In this document: positions 1-8,501 of the stretch, piece by piece
How the letters are laid out: each line of letters begins with the position of its first letter
How positions within the stretch are numbered: position 1 is the first letter of the stretch
Origin: Acidobacteriota bacterium
Lineage (GTDB): Bacteria > Acidobacteriota > Blastocatellia > Pyrinomonadales > Pyrinomonadaceae
NCBI GenBank assembly: GCA_019239425.1
Contig: JAFAZX010000018.1
Location: 1 to 64,000 of the forward strand
DNA: 64,000 nt
Direction of reading: 5' to 3'
Program-made: the position numbers and the translations under genes
Notes under the pieces: model-generated
Told to the model about the DNA's origin: nothing
What the model saw: the letters and a program-made list of their open reading frames with translations, nothing else
Databases searched by the model: none

Positions 1-579
1 CGAGTTGTAGTGGATGGCGTTGGCGATCAGCTCCTTGCCCGTGCCCGACTCGCCGACGATGAGGACGTTGGCGTCCGACTTCGCCACCGACTCGATGGTC
101 TCGTAGATGGTCTGCATCTCCTTCGACGAGCCGATGATGTTGAAGTACTCGGTGCGCGTCGCGAGGCGCTGGCGCATGTTCGTCGTCTGCTCCAGCAGGT
201 CGCGACGCTCGAGCGCCTTCTCGACGAGGGGCAGCAGCACCTCGAAGTCGAAGGGCTTTTCGAGGAACCAGAACGCGCCGGCCTTCGTCGCCTCGACGGC
301 GCGCTCGACCGAGCCGTAGCCGGTCATCACGATGACCTCGGTCGAGGGGTGCGTGTCCTTGACGTGCTTGAGCACGTGCATGCCGTTCATGTCCTTGTCG
401 GGCAGTTGCAGGTCGCAGACCACGACGTGGTGCCCGCTGCCGTCGAACAGCTCGACGGCCCGCGCGCCGTTGCCGGCCGTGTCCACGGTGTAGCCCTCCT
501 CGACCAAGTTCTGCTTGAGCGAGTCGGCCATCATCGGCTCGTCGTCCACCACGAGGATGCGTACTTCCTTACGTTCCAC
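1..579 (-). CDS. Sigma-54-dependent response regulator (NtrC family), N-terminal part; runs off the window
   Basis: The visible 193 codons start at a GTG (579) preceded by GGGGGAG seven bases upstream. A receiver domain comes first: ILVVDDEP acidic pocket, phospho-acceptor Asp in [15 protein letters not shown] Thr region and the Lys in FLEKPFD. A linker helix follows, then the start of an AAA+ domain with Walker A GESGTGKE. The GAFTGA loop that would contact sigma-54 and the DNA-binding domain lie beyond base 1, so sigma-54 dependence rests on family resemblance only. The gene is downstream of and codirectional with a small histidine-kinase-like gene (673-1317), its likely partner; a palindromic repeat separates them. 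Targets are not visible. Confidence 0.9.
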   Translation of the reverse strand, partial: MERKEVRILVVDDEPMMADSLKQNLVEEGYTVDTAGNGARAVELFDGSGHHVVVCDLQLPDKDMNGMHVLKHVKDTHPSTEVIVMTGYGSVERAVEATKAGAFWFLEKPFDFEVLLPLVEKALERRDLLEQTTNMRQRLATRTEYFNIIGSSKEMQTIYETIESVAKSDANVLIVGESGTGKELIANAIHYNS

Positions 580-607
580 TTCGTCTCCCCCTATTGGATA
601 AATGCGG

Positions 608-676
608 GATGATGAGTGATGAATGATGAATTAAAGGCAGTTCTTAATTCATCACTCATCATTCCTAATTCATCAT
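608..676. repeat. Palindrome of GATGAATTAA / TTAATTCATC units
   Basis: Arms of 18 bases (617-634 and 644-661) pair with one mismatch around a 9-base loop, and further GATGA/TCATC units continue on both sides up to the stop codon of the kinase-like gene. It fills the gap between two codirectional minus-strand genes, so it could attenuate or process the transcript. It is AT-rich, unlike the surrounding DNA, and is similar in style to the palindrome at 6577-6649. Confidence 0.75.
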
Positions 677-1317
677 TTCTCCAGCGGCAGGCGCGCGCGT
701 ATGCGCCCGCCTTCGCTCGAGACCTCGCCCCCGTGGGCGCGCACGATCTTCGCCGCCAGCGCCATGCGCAGGCCCGAAGCGCCGGCCAGACTCCGGAAAG
801 GGTCTTCGCCGTCCGCGTCCGCCTGCGCCGCGACGGCCTGCCACTCAATCAGGGCCGCGGAGCCGTCGCCGCTCAGGCGTACTTTCGACCCCCCGTCCGC
901 CGCGGCGCTTTCGCCGAGGGCGCCCGCGGTGATATTCTTCAACGCCTCCGCCAGTAATACAGGGTCGAAGTCGCCTTCGAACGGGCCGCCGTCAAACTCG
1001 ACGTGCGCCCCTTCGGCGGAGTCTCGGAGCAGGCGGGCTAGGTCTGTGCCCGGCTGCCGGCGCAGCTCCAGAGCGCGCCCGAAGCGTACGAGCACGGTCA
1101 TGTCCGCCGCCGCACGTTCGAGCCCGGAGATCAGCTTCGCCAAGGTCTCCTGCTCGTCGGCCGGGCGCTCGGCCTTCTCCATGCGCTTGCGCAGGAACGT
1201 GGCATAGAGTTTGAGACCGTTGAGCTGATTTTTGAGGTCGTGCACGATCTGTACGGAGGCACTCCCGAGGTCGCGCAGCGTCTCAGCGTCTTGTAGTTCA
1301 GTTTTTAAAGGCTTCAT
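673..1317 (-). CDS. Small soluble histidine-kinase-like protein with degenerate ATPase domain
   Basis: 214 residues without transmembrane segments or a sensor domain. Near residue 26 is a phospho-acceptor-like box, IVHDLKNQLNG, inside a predicted dimerisation helix pair. The C-terminal half resembles HATPase_c (GASGLRMALAAKIV, then RAHGGEV), but the N-box reads LKNITAGAL, with Gly where the second, Mg-binding Asn is expected, and no DxGxG motif is visible. It may therefore be a poor or inactive kinase, acting as a phosphotransfer or scaffold protein for the NtrC-type regulator downstream. Divergent from the receiver gene at 1487; the roughly 90-170 base region between them must hold both promoters, but I see no convincing -35/-10 pair. 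Confidence 0.75.
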   Translation of the reverse strand: MKPLKTELQDAETLRDLGSASVQIVHDLKNQLNGLKLYATFLRKRMEKAERPADEQETLAKLISGLERAAADMTVLVRFGRALELRRQPGTDLARLLRDSAEGAHVEFDGGPFEGDFDPVLLAEALKNITAGALGESAAADGGSKVRLSGDGSAALIEWQAVAAQADADGEDPFRSLAGASGLRMALAAKIVRAHGGEVSSEGGRIRARLPLEK

Positions 1318-1486
1318 GCCGCCTGTTCGGCCCTCCGCCGGGAAGAGTCAGGCGGGACGGAAGGCGTCGGGTACGCTCGGGTCATGTATTAATTAAACCC
1401 AAGTCCTGTTGTTTTTTGTGTCGCGTTATGATGCGCATCTTAACAAAAAAATTGAGTGTTTGCTAGTCATACGTGGGGACAAAGGG

Positions 1487-1918
1487 ATGGGTGTTCTAAC
1501 GGTGGACGGCGGTCAGGAGGCAGAACAGAGCATGCAGGAAGCAGGCGACGCGCGCGCCGTCGTTCTCGTGGTCGAGGATTTCGAGGATAATCGCTTCATG
1601 ATGAGGCGTTTATTGGAGATGAGTGGCTACCGCGTGGTCGAGGCCGTCAACGGCAACCAAGCCGTCGAGCGCGCCGCAAGCGACCGCCCCGACATCATCC
1701 TGATGGACTTGAGTCTCCCGCAACTCGACGGGCTGGCCGCCACCCGCCGCATCCGCGCGCAGGAGAACTCGGGCCGCGTGCCCATCGTGGCCGTCTCGGC
1801 GCACGACTCGGCCGACTTCCACGCCGAGGCGCTCGCCGCCGGCTGCAACGAGTACGTCACCAAGCCTATCGACTTCGACCAGCTCGTCCAGCTCCTCGAC
1901 CGCCTGACGGCGAAGTAG
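1487..1918 (+). CDS. Single-domain response regulator (CheY-like receiver)
   Basis: A stand-alone receiver domain: VVEDFEDNRFMM acidic patch, phospho-Asp in IILMDLSLPQ, VAVSAHD switch region and the conserved Lys in YVTKPID. An in-frame start at 1409 would add 26 residues; I prefer the ATG at 1487 (protein about 143 residues) because the extra sequence is AT-rich and unlike the rest. No output domain follows, so it would act by protein contact or as a phosphorelay intermediate. The nearest kinase candidates are the PAS-PAS kinase at 2591 and the degenerate kinase at 673. The 145 bases after it contain no gene and no clear terminator. Confidence 0.85.
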   Translation: MGVLTVDGGQEAEQSMQEAGDARAVVLVVEDFEDNRFMMRRLLEMSGYRVVEAVNGNQAVERAASDRPDIILMDLSLPQLDGLAATRRIRAQENSGRVPIVAVSAHDSADFHAEALAAGCNEYVTKPIDFDQLVQLLDRLTAK

Positions 1919-2064
1919 CCGAAGGCAATTTCGAGGGTTAAAGTTCTACTTCAGGCGAACGCTTCGTGAACACGAAAGTCGAACGCTTAAAACTAAATCC
2001 GGACATTCAAATAGCGGCGGGCTTTAAGCTGAATGCCGAAAGCTGACCTCTGATTGCTTCTCAC

Positions 2065-2562
2065 ATGCCCCGGCGGTTCTCGTCACTCTTCCGTCAACAT
2101 CTCGACCCCTTCACGCGCGCGTGGGCCGATGAGGTCTACGCCGACCGGCGCACAGACCTCGCGACTCTGCTCACTTTCCGCGAGCTTGTCGAGCACGTCC
2201 CCGAAGTGCTCGAAGAGCTGGGCCGGCTGCTCGACGAGCGGGCGGACGCCGAGGAGATTTGCGAAGGGGCGCGGCGCCTGCGCGGGTACGCGCGCGTACG
2301 TTTCCACCAAGGCGTGCTGATTGACGAAGTGGCACGCGAGTTGATGCTTTTAAGGGGCACTTTATTTGAGTTTCTTTGGCAGGAGGCGCGCGGTCTGACG
2401 GAAGACGACCCGCGCCTGTTACGCGACGCGCTCCGGCGCGCGGAGATTTTCTTCGACGAGCTGCTAGTCGAGGCCGTCCTCGTCTACGCGTCGAGCCTAC
2501 GCCCCGTCGTCCCGACACGCGGGTCTGTCTGGCCGCCGCCCCGCAGGCGCCGCCAGCCTTAA
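2065..2562 (+). CDS. RsbRD-type sensor domain protein
   Basis: 165 residues, all-helical in appearance, with the pattern of the RsbT co-antagonist RsbRD N-terminal domain: ELVEHVPEVLEELGRLL, then an ARRLRGYARVRFHQG-like segment and a VARELMLLRGTLFEFL helix. In this family the domain senses a signal and is often joined to a histidine kinase or STAS domain; here it is a separate gene 28 bases upstream of a large sensor kinase, suggesting a split sensor-kinase pair. The C-terminal tail (from about residue 145) is Pro/Arg-rich and looks disordered. The ribosome binding site is weak, so the start is tentative. Confidence 0.65.
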   Translation: MPRRFSSLFRQHLDPFTRAWADEVYADRRTDLATLLTFRELVEHVPEVLEELGRLLDERADAEEICEGARRLRGYARVRFHQGVLIDEVARELMLLRGTLFEFLWQEARGLTEDDPRLLRDALRRAEIFFDELLVEAVLVYASSLRPVVPTRGSVWPPPRRRRQP

Positions 2563-2590
2563 ATTCTCCCTGCGGGAAGGTGAACGGACT

Positions 2591-4972
2591 TTGAAGTTTA
2601 AGAGGCGGCAAGGCTCTCTCGACATAAGAACTAAGCTCCTCCTCATGCTGGCGGCGCTCTCGCTGCCCCTGCTCATCGTCGGGCTTTATCAACTGCACAG
2701 CTACCGCGCCTCGCTCAACGACCAGTCGGCGGCCGTCGCGCGCGCCGAGGCGGACGCCGCGGCCGGCGCCCTCGAATCGTGGATCGAGTCGCACCCCAAC
2801 CAGGCCGCAGACCCTTCAGCCTTAACCGCGGCCGACTCGCGCGAGCTTTTCACGCGCCTGACGCGGCGCGCGCGGCCGGGCGCGCAGGCGGCCGTCGCCG
2901 TCTACGACGCTCAGGGGCGCGCCGTCGCCATACGGGCGGGTGCGCCGCCGCCCGTGCCGACGGAGCTGCCTCCGAAGCCGCGCGCCGAAGTCTGGAGCGA
3001 CGGCGTGAGCCGCGTCACTTTCGTCACGCGCACGCAGCCGACGGGCTGGAGCGTGGCGGCGGGCGTGCCCGCGCCGCAGGGGACGCCGAGCAACGGCTCC
3101 CTGCTGCTGCTCGCGACGGCCTGGGCCGTCACGCTGACGGCCTCGTTTGTGCTCGCCGTGTGGGCGGTCGGGCGGTTCACGCGGCCGATTACGAGTCTGG
3201 TCGATTCGGCGACCGCCATCGGCGAGGGGCATCTGGGCGAGCGCGCGCGGGTCGAGACGGACGACGAGGTCGGCGTGCTCGCGCAGAGCTTCAACGCGAT
3301 GGCCGAGAGCCTCGAGTCGGAGTTCGAGGCCGTCAAGCATCAGAGCGCGTTCATCGGCGAGGTGCTCGACAGCCTGCCCATCGGCGTCGTCGTGCTCGAC
3401 GCGAAGCTCTACGTGCGGAAGGTCAACGCCGCCTTCGCGCAGATAGCGGGCCGCGCCGCCGAGGAGTTGACGGGCCGCGGCCTGTACGACGCGGCGGCCG
3501 GGCTTTCTAAACTGAGCGACGTGGTCGAGGAGGTGCGTCGCACGCGCCGTGCGTTCGTCAACTACGGCCTGCCGCTCAGGCTCGCGCCGTCGGGCGACGA
3601 GAGTGTCGGGGGCGGAAATGTCGAGGAGGGCGCCGACGGCCAGAAGTTCTGGGACGTGACCGTCTGGCCCGTGACGGAACAGACTGAGGGGCGCGGCGAT
3701 CTAATCCTCATCGTGTCGGAGGTGTCGAAGCGCGTGCGCGCCGAGCGCCTCGCGACCGCGGCCTTCGCCGCCGAGAAGGCGCGCGCCGCGGAGCTGGCGA
3801 GCGTCATCAACCAGATGGAAGAGGGCGTCGTTATCGTGGACTTGGCCGGCCGCTACCGCCTGAACACTTCGGCCGCGCGCGTGCTCGGCCGCCGCGCGGG
3901 CGAGTTCGAGGGCGGCGTCAAGGCGCTCATCGTCGACATGACCTTACGCGACGCGGGCGGCCGCGTGCTCGCGCCCGAGGAGACGCCGCTCTGCCGCGCG
4001 CTCGACCGAGCCGAGCACGTCTCGGCCGAGCAGTACAAGATCGTGCGGCGCGACGGCGAGGAGCGCGTGCTCTCCGTGAGCGCGACGCCCCTGCGCGGCG
4101 ACGGCGGGCGCGCCGAGGGCGTCGTCGCGGTCTTCCGGGACATCACGGGCGACGTGCGCAAGCACGAGGAGTTGTCGGCCGCTTACGACCGGCTGAAGGA
4201 GCACGACCGCCTGAAGTCGGCCTTCGTCGCGAACATGAGCCACGAGCTGCGGACGCCCCTGAACGTCATCATCGGCCTCTGCCAGCTGCTCGCGCGCGAC
4301 GCGGCGCAGCCGCTCGCGCCCCTGCAGTCCGACGCCGTCGCGCGCATGGAGCGCAACGGGCGCGCGCTGCTTGAGATGGTCAACGACATGCTCGACTACT
4401 CGCGGCTCGAGTCGGGGCGCTCGGCGCTCTACCTCGAACGCATCTCGCCGAAGGAGGTCATCGAGTCGGTCGCGCGCGGCTTCGAGCCGGAGGCGCGCGA
4501 GAAGAAGATAGACCTGCGCGTCGAGGTCTCCGCGGAAGTCGGCGAGGTGGGCACCGACCGCCGGAAGCTGACGCAGGTCGTCTCGTGCCTCGTCTCGAAC
4601 GCCTTGAAGTTCACGTCGGCCGGGAGCGTGTCGGTGAGCGCCGGCGTGGCGGGGCAAGACCGGTGGTATATTGAGGTCACGGACACGGGCATAGGGATTT
4701 CGAGCGACGCGCTGGCCTACATCTTCGACGGCTTCCGGCAGGTGGACGACCGCCTGACGCGTTCGTACAACGGGGTGGGCCTGGGCCTGGCGATTACGCG
4801 CCGCATCGTCGAGCTGCTCGGCGGCGAGATCAAAGTCGAGAGCCGGCAGAACGAGGGCAGCCGCTTCCGCATCACCTGGCCGCGCGAGGCGCACCCGCGC
4901 ACGGGCACCGGCTCGCTCGTCATGCCGCACGCCCAAACGGAAGAGCCGCAGCGCCGGCTGCGCGCCGTCTGA
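2591..4972 (+). CDS. Membrane sensor histidine kinase (HAMP-PAS-PAS-HisKA-HATPase)
   Basis: 793 residues from a TTG start with GGAAGGTGA upstream. Membrane segments at about 13-33 and 170-193 enclose a periplasmic region of about 135 residues. A HAMP domain (RPITSLVDSATAIGEG) follows, then two PAS domains (about 250-375 and 400-520), HisKA with MSHELRTPLN near residue 550, and a complete HATPase_c with N-box VSNALKFT, VTDTGIGI and GVGLGLAI. It autophosphorylates on His and passes phosphate to an unidentified regulator; the lone receiver at 1487 is a candidate. The upstream RsbRD gene and the downstream membrane-anchored protein (13-base gap) probably form one transcript with it. Confidence 0.92.
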   Translation: MKFKRRQGSLDIRTKLLLMLAALSLPLLIVGLYQLHSYRASLNDQSAAVARAEADAAAGALESWIESHPNQAADPSALTAADSRELFTRLTRRARPGAQAAVAVYDAQGRAVAIRAGAPPPVPTELPPKPRAEVWSDGVSRVTFVTRTQPTGWSVAAGVPAPQGTPSNGSLLLLATAWAVTLTASFVLAVWAVGRFTRPITSLVDSATAIGEGHLGERARVETDDEVGVLAQSFNAMAESLESEFEAVKHQSAFIGEVLDSLPIGVVVLDAKLYVRKVNAAFAQIAGRAAEELTGRGLYDAAAGLSKLSDVVEEVRRTRRAFVNYGLPLRLAPSGDESVGGGNVEEGADGQKFWDVTVWPVTEQTEGRGDLILIVSEVSKRVRAERLATAAFAAEKARAAELASVINQMEEGVVIVDLAGRYRLNTSAARVLGRRAGEFEGGVKALIVDMTLRDAGGRVLAPEETPLCRALDRAEHVSAEQYKIVRRDGEERVLSVSATPLRGDGGRAEGVVAVFRDITGDVRKHEELSAAYDRLKEHDRLKSAFVANMSHELRTPLNVIIGLCQLLARDAAQPLAPLQSDAVARMERNGRALLEMVNDMLDYSRLESGRSALYLERISPKEVIESVARGFEPEAREKKIDLRVEVSAEVGEVGTDRRKLTQVVSCLVSNALKFTSAGSVSVSAGVAGQDRWYIEVTDTGIGISSDALAYIFDGFRQVDDRLTRSYNGVGLGLAITRRIVELLGGEIKVESRQNEGSRFRITWPREAHPRTGTGSLVMPHAQTEEPQRRLRAV

Positions 4973-4985
4973 GAGAGGGATTGAG

Positions 4986-5534
<549 letters not shown>

Positions 5535-5539
5535 GAAAG

Positions 5540-5617
5540 ATTAACCACAGAGACACAGAGGCACAGCTTGAAGAGTCATCTCTCTTCAAGCTGTGCCTCT
5601 GTGTCTCTGTGGTTAAT
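5540..5617. repeat. CCACAGAG palindrome, copy 1 (bidirectional terminator candidate)
   Basis: Perfect inverted repeat with 36-base arms (5540-5575 and 5582-5617) and a 6-base loop. The outer part of each arm, starting TTAACCACAGAGACACAGAG, is shared with the three other copies in this window; the inner part and loop differ. It lies between convergent genes ending at 5534 and 5621. The arms begin with a short A/T stretch, so on each strand the stem is followed by only a few T residues. Confidence 0.92.
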
Positions 5618-5620
5618 TCT

Positions 5621-6565
5621 TTAACTTGACCCTGAGCCCTCGCTCACAAATAACTCTTCGAGCGGGTTGCCGACCGGTTGGACGGCGACGAGGCGGGCGC
5701 CGGAGGCGCGGACGGCGCGGAGGACTTCGTCGACTTCGGATTCGGTGGGGACTTCGACGCGCGCGCCGCCGGGCGTGGTCGTCAGGCGCGCGGAGCCGAG
5801 AGGCGCGAGCGCGGCTTCGAGGCGGGCGGGGTCTTCCGTCGAGACGACGACCTCCATCGGGCGTTCGCCGCCGACGCCGCGCAGCTCTTCGAGGCGGCCG
5901 ATGTGCGCGAGGCGGCCTCTGCGCAAAACGGCGGCGCGGTCGCAGAGCACTTCCACGTCGGAGAGGATGTGTGAGCAGAGGAAGACGGTCGTGCCCGTCG
6001 TGCGCAGAGAGGCGATGAGGTCGCGCACCTCCCGGCGGCCGACGGGGTCGAGGCCCGACATCGGCTCGTCGAGGAAGACGACCGCCGGGTCGTTGACGAG
6101 CGCCTGCGCCAGCCCGACGCGTTGGAGCATGCCCTTCGAGAACTTACGCAACTGCTTGTCCCAGGCCTTCTCGTCGAGGCGCACGCGCGCGAGGAGTTCC
6201 GCGGCGCGGCGCCTCCGCTCGGCCGCGCCGAAGCCGAACAGCTCGGCGCAGTATTGGAGCAGCTCGCGCGCCGTCAGGTAGTCGTAGAAGTAAGGGTGCT
6301 CGGGCAGGTAGCCGATGTCGGCGTGCATCGCGGTGTCGCCGATGTCTCGGCCGAGGACGCGCGCGTCGCCGGAGGTCGGATACATCAGGCGCATGAGGAG
6401 CTTCAAGGTCGTCGTCTTGCCCGCGCCGTTGGCGCCGAGGAAGCCGAAGATTTCGCCGCGCTCGACCGTCAGCGTCAGCCCGTCGAGCGCGCGCACCTTG
6501 CGCTTGCGCAGGAAGCCGACCTGATAGTCCTTCGTCAGTCCGTCGATCTCGACCGCGGGTGTCAT
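5621..6565 (-). CDS. ABC transporter ATP-binding protein (PilH-like by position)
   Basis: 314 residues. Complete nucleotide-binding domain: Walker A GANGAGKTTT (44-53), Q-loop region followed by GYLPEHPYFYDYLT, signature FSKGMLQRVGLAQAL in place of LSGGQ, Walker B VVFLDEPMSGLDP, and H-loop CSHIL. The C-terminal 80 residues form the small extension seen in NatA/CcmA-type export ATPases. It is the last gene of the minus-strand run that begins with pilS-pilR-pilin genes and includes an ABC-2 permease (7614-8501), its likely partner. By synteny this resembles PilH of the Myxococcus PilGHI transporter needed for pilus assembly; that assignment is inference. Confidence 0.9.
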   Translation of the reverse strand: MTPAVEIDGLTKDYQVGFLRKRKVRALDGLTLTVERGEIFGFLGANGAGKTTTLKLLMRLMYPTSGDARVLGRDIGDTAMHADIGYLPEHPYFYDYLTARELLQYCAELFGFGAAERRRRAAELLARVRLDEKAWDKQLRKFSKGMLQRVGLAQALVNDPAVVFLDEPMSGLDPVGRREVRDLIASLRTTGTTVFLCSHILSDVEVLCDRAAVLRRGRLAHIGRLEELRGVGGERPMEVVVSTEDPARLEAALAPLGSARLTTTPGGARVEVPTESEVDEVLRAVRASGARLVAVQPVGNPLEELFVSEGSGSS

Positions 6566-6576
6566 CTTGGAAATCT

Positions 6577-6649
6577 CGTGAATGGTGAATAGTAAATAGT
6601 GAATAGAAGAAGGCTTTTTCTATTCACTATTTACTATTCACCATTCACG
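6577..6649. repeat. Perfect palindrome of GTGAATAGT-type units
   Basis: 32-base perfect arms (6577-6608 and 6618-6649) with a 9-base loop. The arm is itself built from short repeated units (GTGAATGGTGAATAGTAAAT). It sits between two codirectional minus-strand genes, covering most of the 5-prime untranslated space of the ABC ATPase gene, so it could reduce ATPase expression relative to the genes upstream. It is a different sequence family from the CCACAGAG palindromes. Confidence 0.9.
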
Positions 6650-6654
6650 TCCTT

Positions 6655-7617
6655 TCACCTCTTCGGAATCAGAGAGCCTTCGCCCAGCTCCACGTCACAG
6701 GTCGCGGGGGCGAGCACGTAGGGCACGTCGGAAGGGTCGAGCGGCGCGCCCGTCTGCGCCACGCGCAGTCGCGCGGCGCGGAGTTGCGGCGCGACCTCGC
6801 GCCAGTCCGCGGGGCAGCGGCCGGCGCGCGCGCGGAAGTCGTTGAGGACTTGCCGTATGCGGTCGCGCTCTTCTAAAGAATCGACCTGCGCCAGCCGCGC
6901 GACGGCGAGGGATTTGACCTGCTCGTCGGCGGCCTCCTCGTACATCCGCTTATACATCTCGCGCGCGACGGCGCGGCTGCCGCCCTGCGCGTTCATCTGC
7001 GCGGCCATGACGTGCATCCACGCGGGCGCGCCCGGCTGGCGCGCGCCCTCCTCGTAGGCCGCGCTCGCCTCCGCGAAGCGGCCGGCCTGCCAGTGGATGT
7101 AGCCGAGGTGGTGATAGAGTCGCCACTCCTGCGGGTTCTCGCGGATGCCGCGCTCGATGAGGCGGGCGGCCGCGTCGCGGTCTATGGAAGGGAGGACGAC
7201 CGCGCCGAACTCGTAGGCCGCCATGAACTGCGGGTCGAGCGAGGTGGAGAGCTCGAGCATCGGGCCGAGGTTGCGTATGTTGAGTGCGCGCATGTCGTCG
7301 AGCGCGAGCGTGCCCTTGAACGCGCCCACCTTGCGCCCGACGTACTGGAGCGAGCGCAGCCAGTACCAGTCCGCGGCCAGCCCGTTGAAGGCGAGGCTCA
7401 TGCGCCGCGCCGTCCCCGGCTTCAGGTACAACTCCTCGTAAGAGGCGAAAGGGTCTTCCGCCGGGCGGCGCGCGTCGAGCCAGCGCGCGAGGCCGCACGC
7501 GGCGGCGAGTCCCGCGACGACGAGCAGCGCGAGCACGGCGTCGCGCGCACGCTCGCGCCGCGCCGAGGCGGCGCGCGACGCGGCGAAGCTGTGGACGGTC
7601 GCACCCGTGGAAGTCAT
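6655..7617 (-). CDS. Membrane-anchored TPR protein in the pilus locus
   Basis: 320 residues. One N-terminal membrane helix (about 24-44) is followed by an extracytoplasmic region with helical repeats typical of TPRs, for example WRLYHHLGYIHWQAGRFAEA near residue 165 and neighbouring repeats. The start overlaps the stop of the ABC permease gene by 4 bases (ATGA), showing tight coupling. In Myxococcus the equivalent position in pilGHI is taken by PilG, an accessory protein of the pilus ABC transporter; a similar job is possible here but sequence similarity cannot be judged by eye. No catalytic motif is visible. Confidence 0.75.
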   Translation of the reverse strand: MTSTGATVHSFAASRAASARRERARDAVLALLVVAGLAAACGLARWLDARRPAEDPFASYEELYLKPGTARRMSLAFNGLAADWYWLRSLQYVGRKVGAFKGTLALDDMRALNIRNLGPMLELSTSLDPQFMAAYEFGAVVLPSIDRDAAARLIERGIRENPQEWRLYHHLGYIHWQAGRFAEASAAYEEGARQPGAPAWMHVMAAQMNAQGGSRAVAREMYKRMYEEAADEQVKSLAVARLAQVDSLEERDRIRQVLNDFRARAGRCPADWREVAPQLRAARLRVAQTGAPLDPSDVPYVLAPATCDVELGEGSLIPKR

Positions 7618-8501
7618 TTAAAGTTGCGCCGCTTGAAGACGAGGGTCGAGGCCGCGAGCAGGACGGCGATGTACGCGAGGCCGTAGAGCACGCCGCCCGC
7701 GAAGTCGGCCGCGCGCGGCGTCTGCCCGTGCGAGGCGGCCGTGATGTACGCGTAGTTCGAGAGGTTCGGCAGGAGGTAGTAGAGCGCCGCGAAGAGCACG
7801 CGCGTGCCCGCCGAACCGACCGTCGCCGAGAGGCCCTTCAGCTCCGCGCTGAAGTGGCCGATGATGAAGACGAAGAAGGTGAGGAGCGCCGAGAGCGCGG
7901 GCGACGAGAAGGAGGAGAAGAGGATCGCGACCGCGACCACGATCATCAGCTCGACGTAGATGAGCCCGACCGCCGGCCAGATGCGCAGGGCGAGCGCGTC
8001 CCAGCCGCTGCCCACGTAGAGGAGCGCGAGCGAGACGCCCGCGCCCATCACGAAGACGTTGACCGCGAGCGTCAGGCACAGGCCCAGGTACTTGCCCAGC
8101 AGGAACTCGCCGCGCCCGACCGGCTTCGAGAAGATGGCGTAGATGGTGCGCCGCTCGATCTCTTTGTAGACGAGTCCGACGCCGACGAAGATGGCGATGA
8201 AGACGCCGAACAGGAGCGCGGCCGAGAGCCCCATGTCCACGATGATCTTCGCCTCCTGCGCCGCGGAGAGTTCGCCGAGGAAGACGGCGCCGCCAGTCAG
8301 GATGAGGACGAAGAGGACGAGGTTGTAGAGGACGCGGTCGCGCACGGCCTCGCGGAAGGTGTTGCGTGCGATGGCCGCGACGCGGCGCGGCGCGCCGCCG
8401 CGGGCGTTCGCCTCGCGCGCGGACGTGGCCGGCGCGTGCCTCGCGTATGCCTCTTTCACTTCAGCCATCTGCATAGGAAAGATAGCAGACTCGGCGCTCA
8501 C
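7614..8501 (-). CDS. ABC-2 type permease (PilI-like by position)
   Basis: 295 residues with a GTG start that overlaps the preceding gene by 4 bases (GTGA). After a 45-residue cytoplasmic segment come six hydrophobic segments in the ABC-2 pattern, with the typical coupling sequence ERRTIYAIFSKPVGRGEFLLGK between the second and third helices (given here as ERRTIYAIFSKPVGR). Such permeases pair with export-type ATPases; the ATPase at 5621-6565 is the evident partner. Position in the pilin operon suggests a role in pilus assembly or glycan supply rather than nutrient uptake. Substrate unknown. Confidence 0.88.
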   Translation of the reverse strand: MSAESAIFPMQMAEVKEAYARHAPATSAREANARGGAPRRVAAIARNTFREAVRDRVLYNLVLFVLILTGGAVFLGELSAAQEAKIIVDMGLSAALLFGVFIAIFVGVGLVYKEIERRTIYAIFSKPVGRGEFLLGKYLGLCLTLAVNVFVMGAGVSLALLYVGSGWDALALRIWPAVGLIYVELMIVVAVAILFSSFSSPALSALLTFFVFIIGHFSAELKGLSATVGSAGTRVLFAALYYLLPNLSNYAYITAASHGQTPRAADFAGGVLYGLAYIAVLLAASTLVFKRRNFK

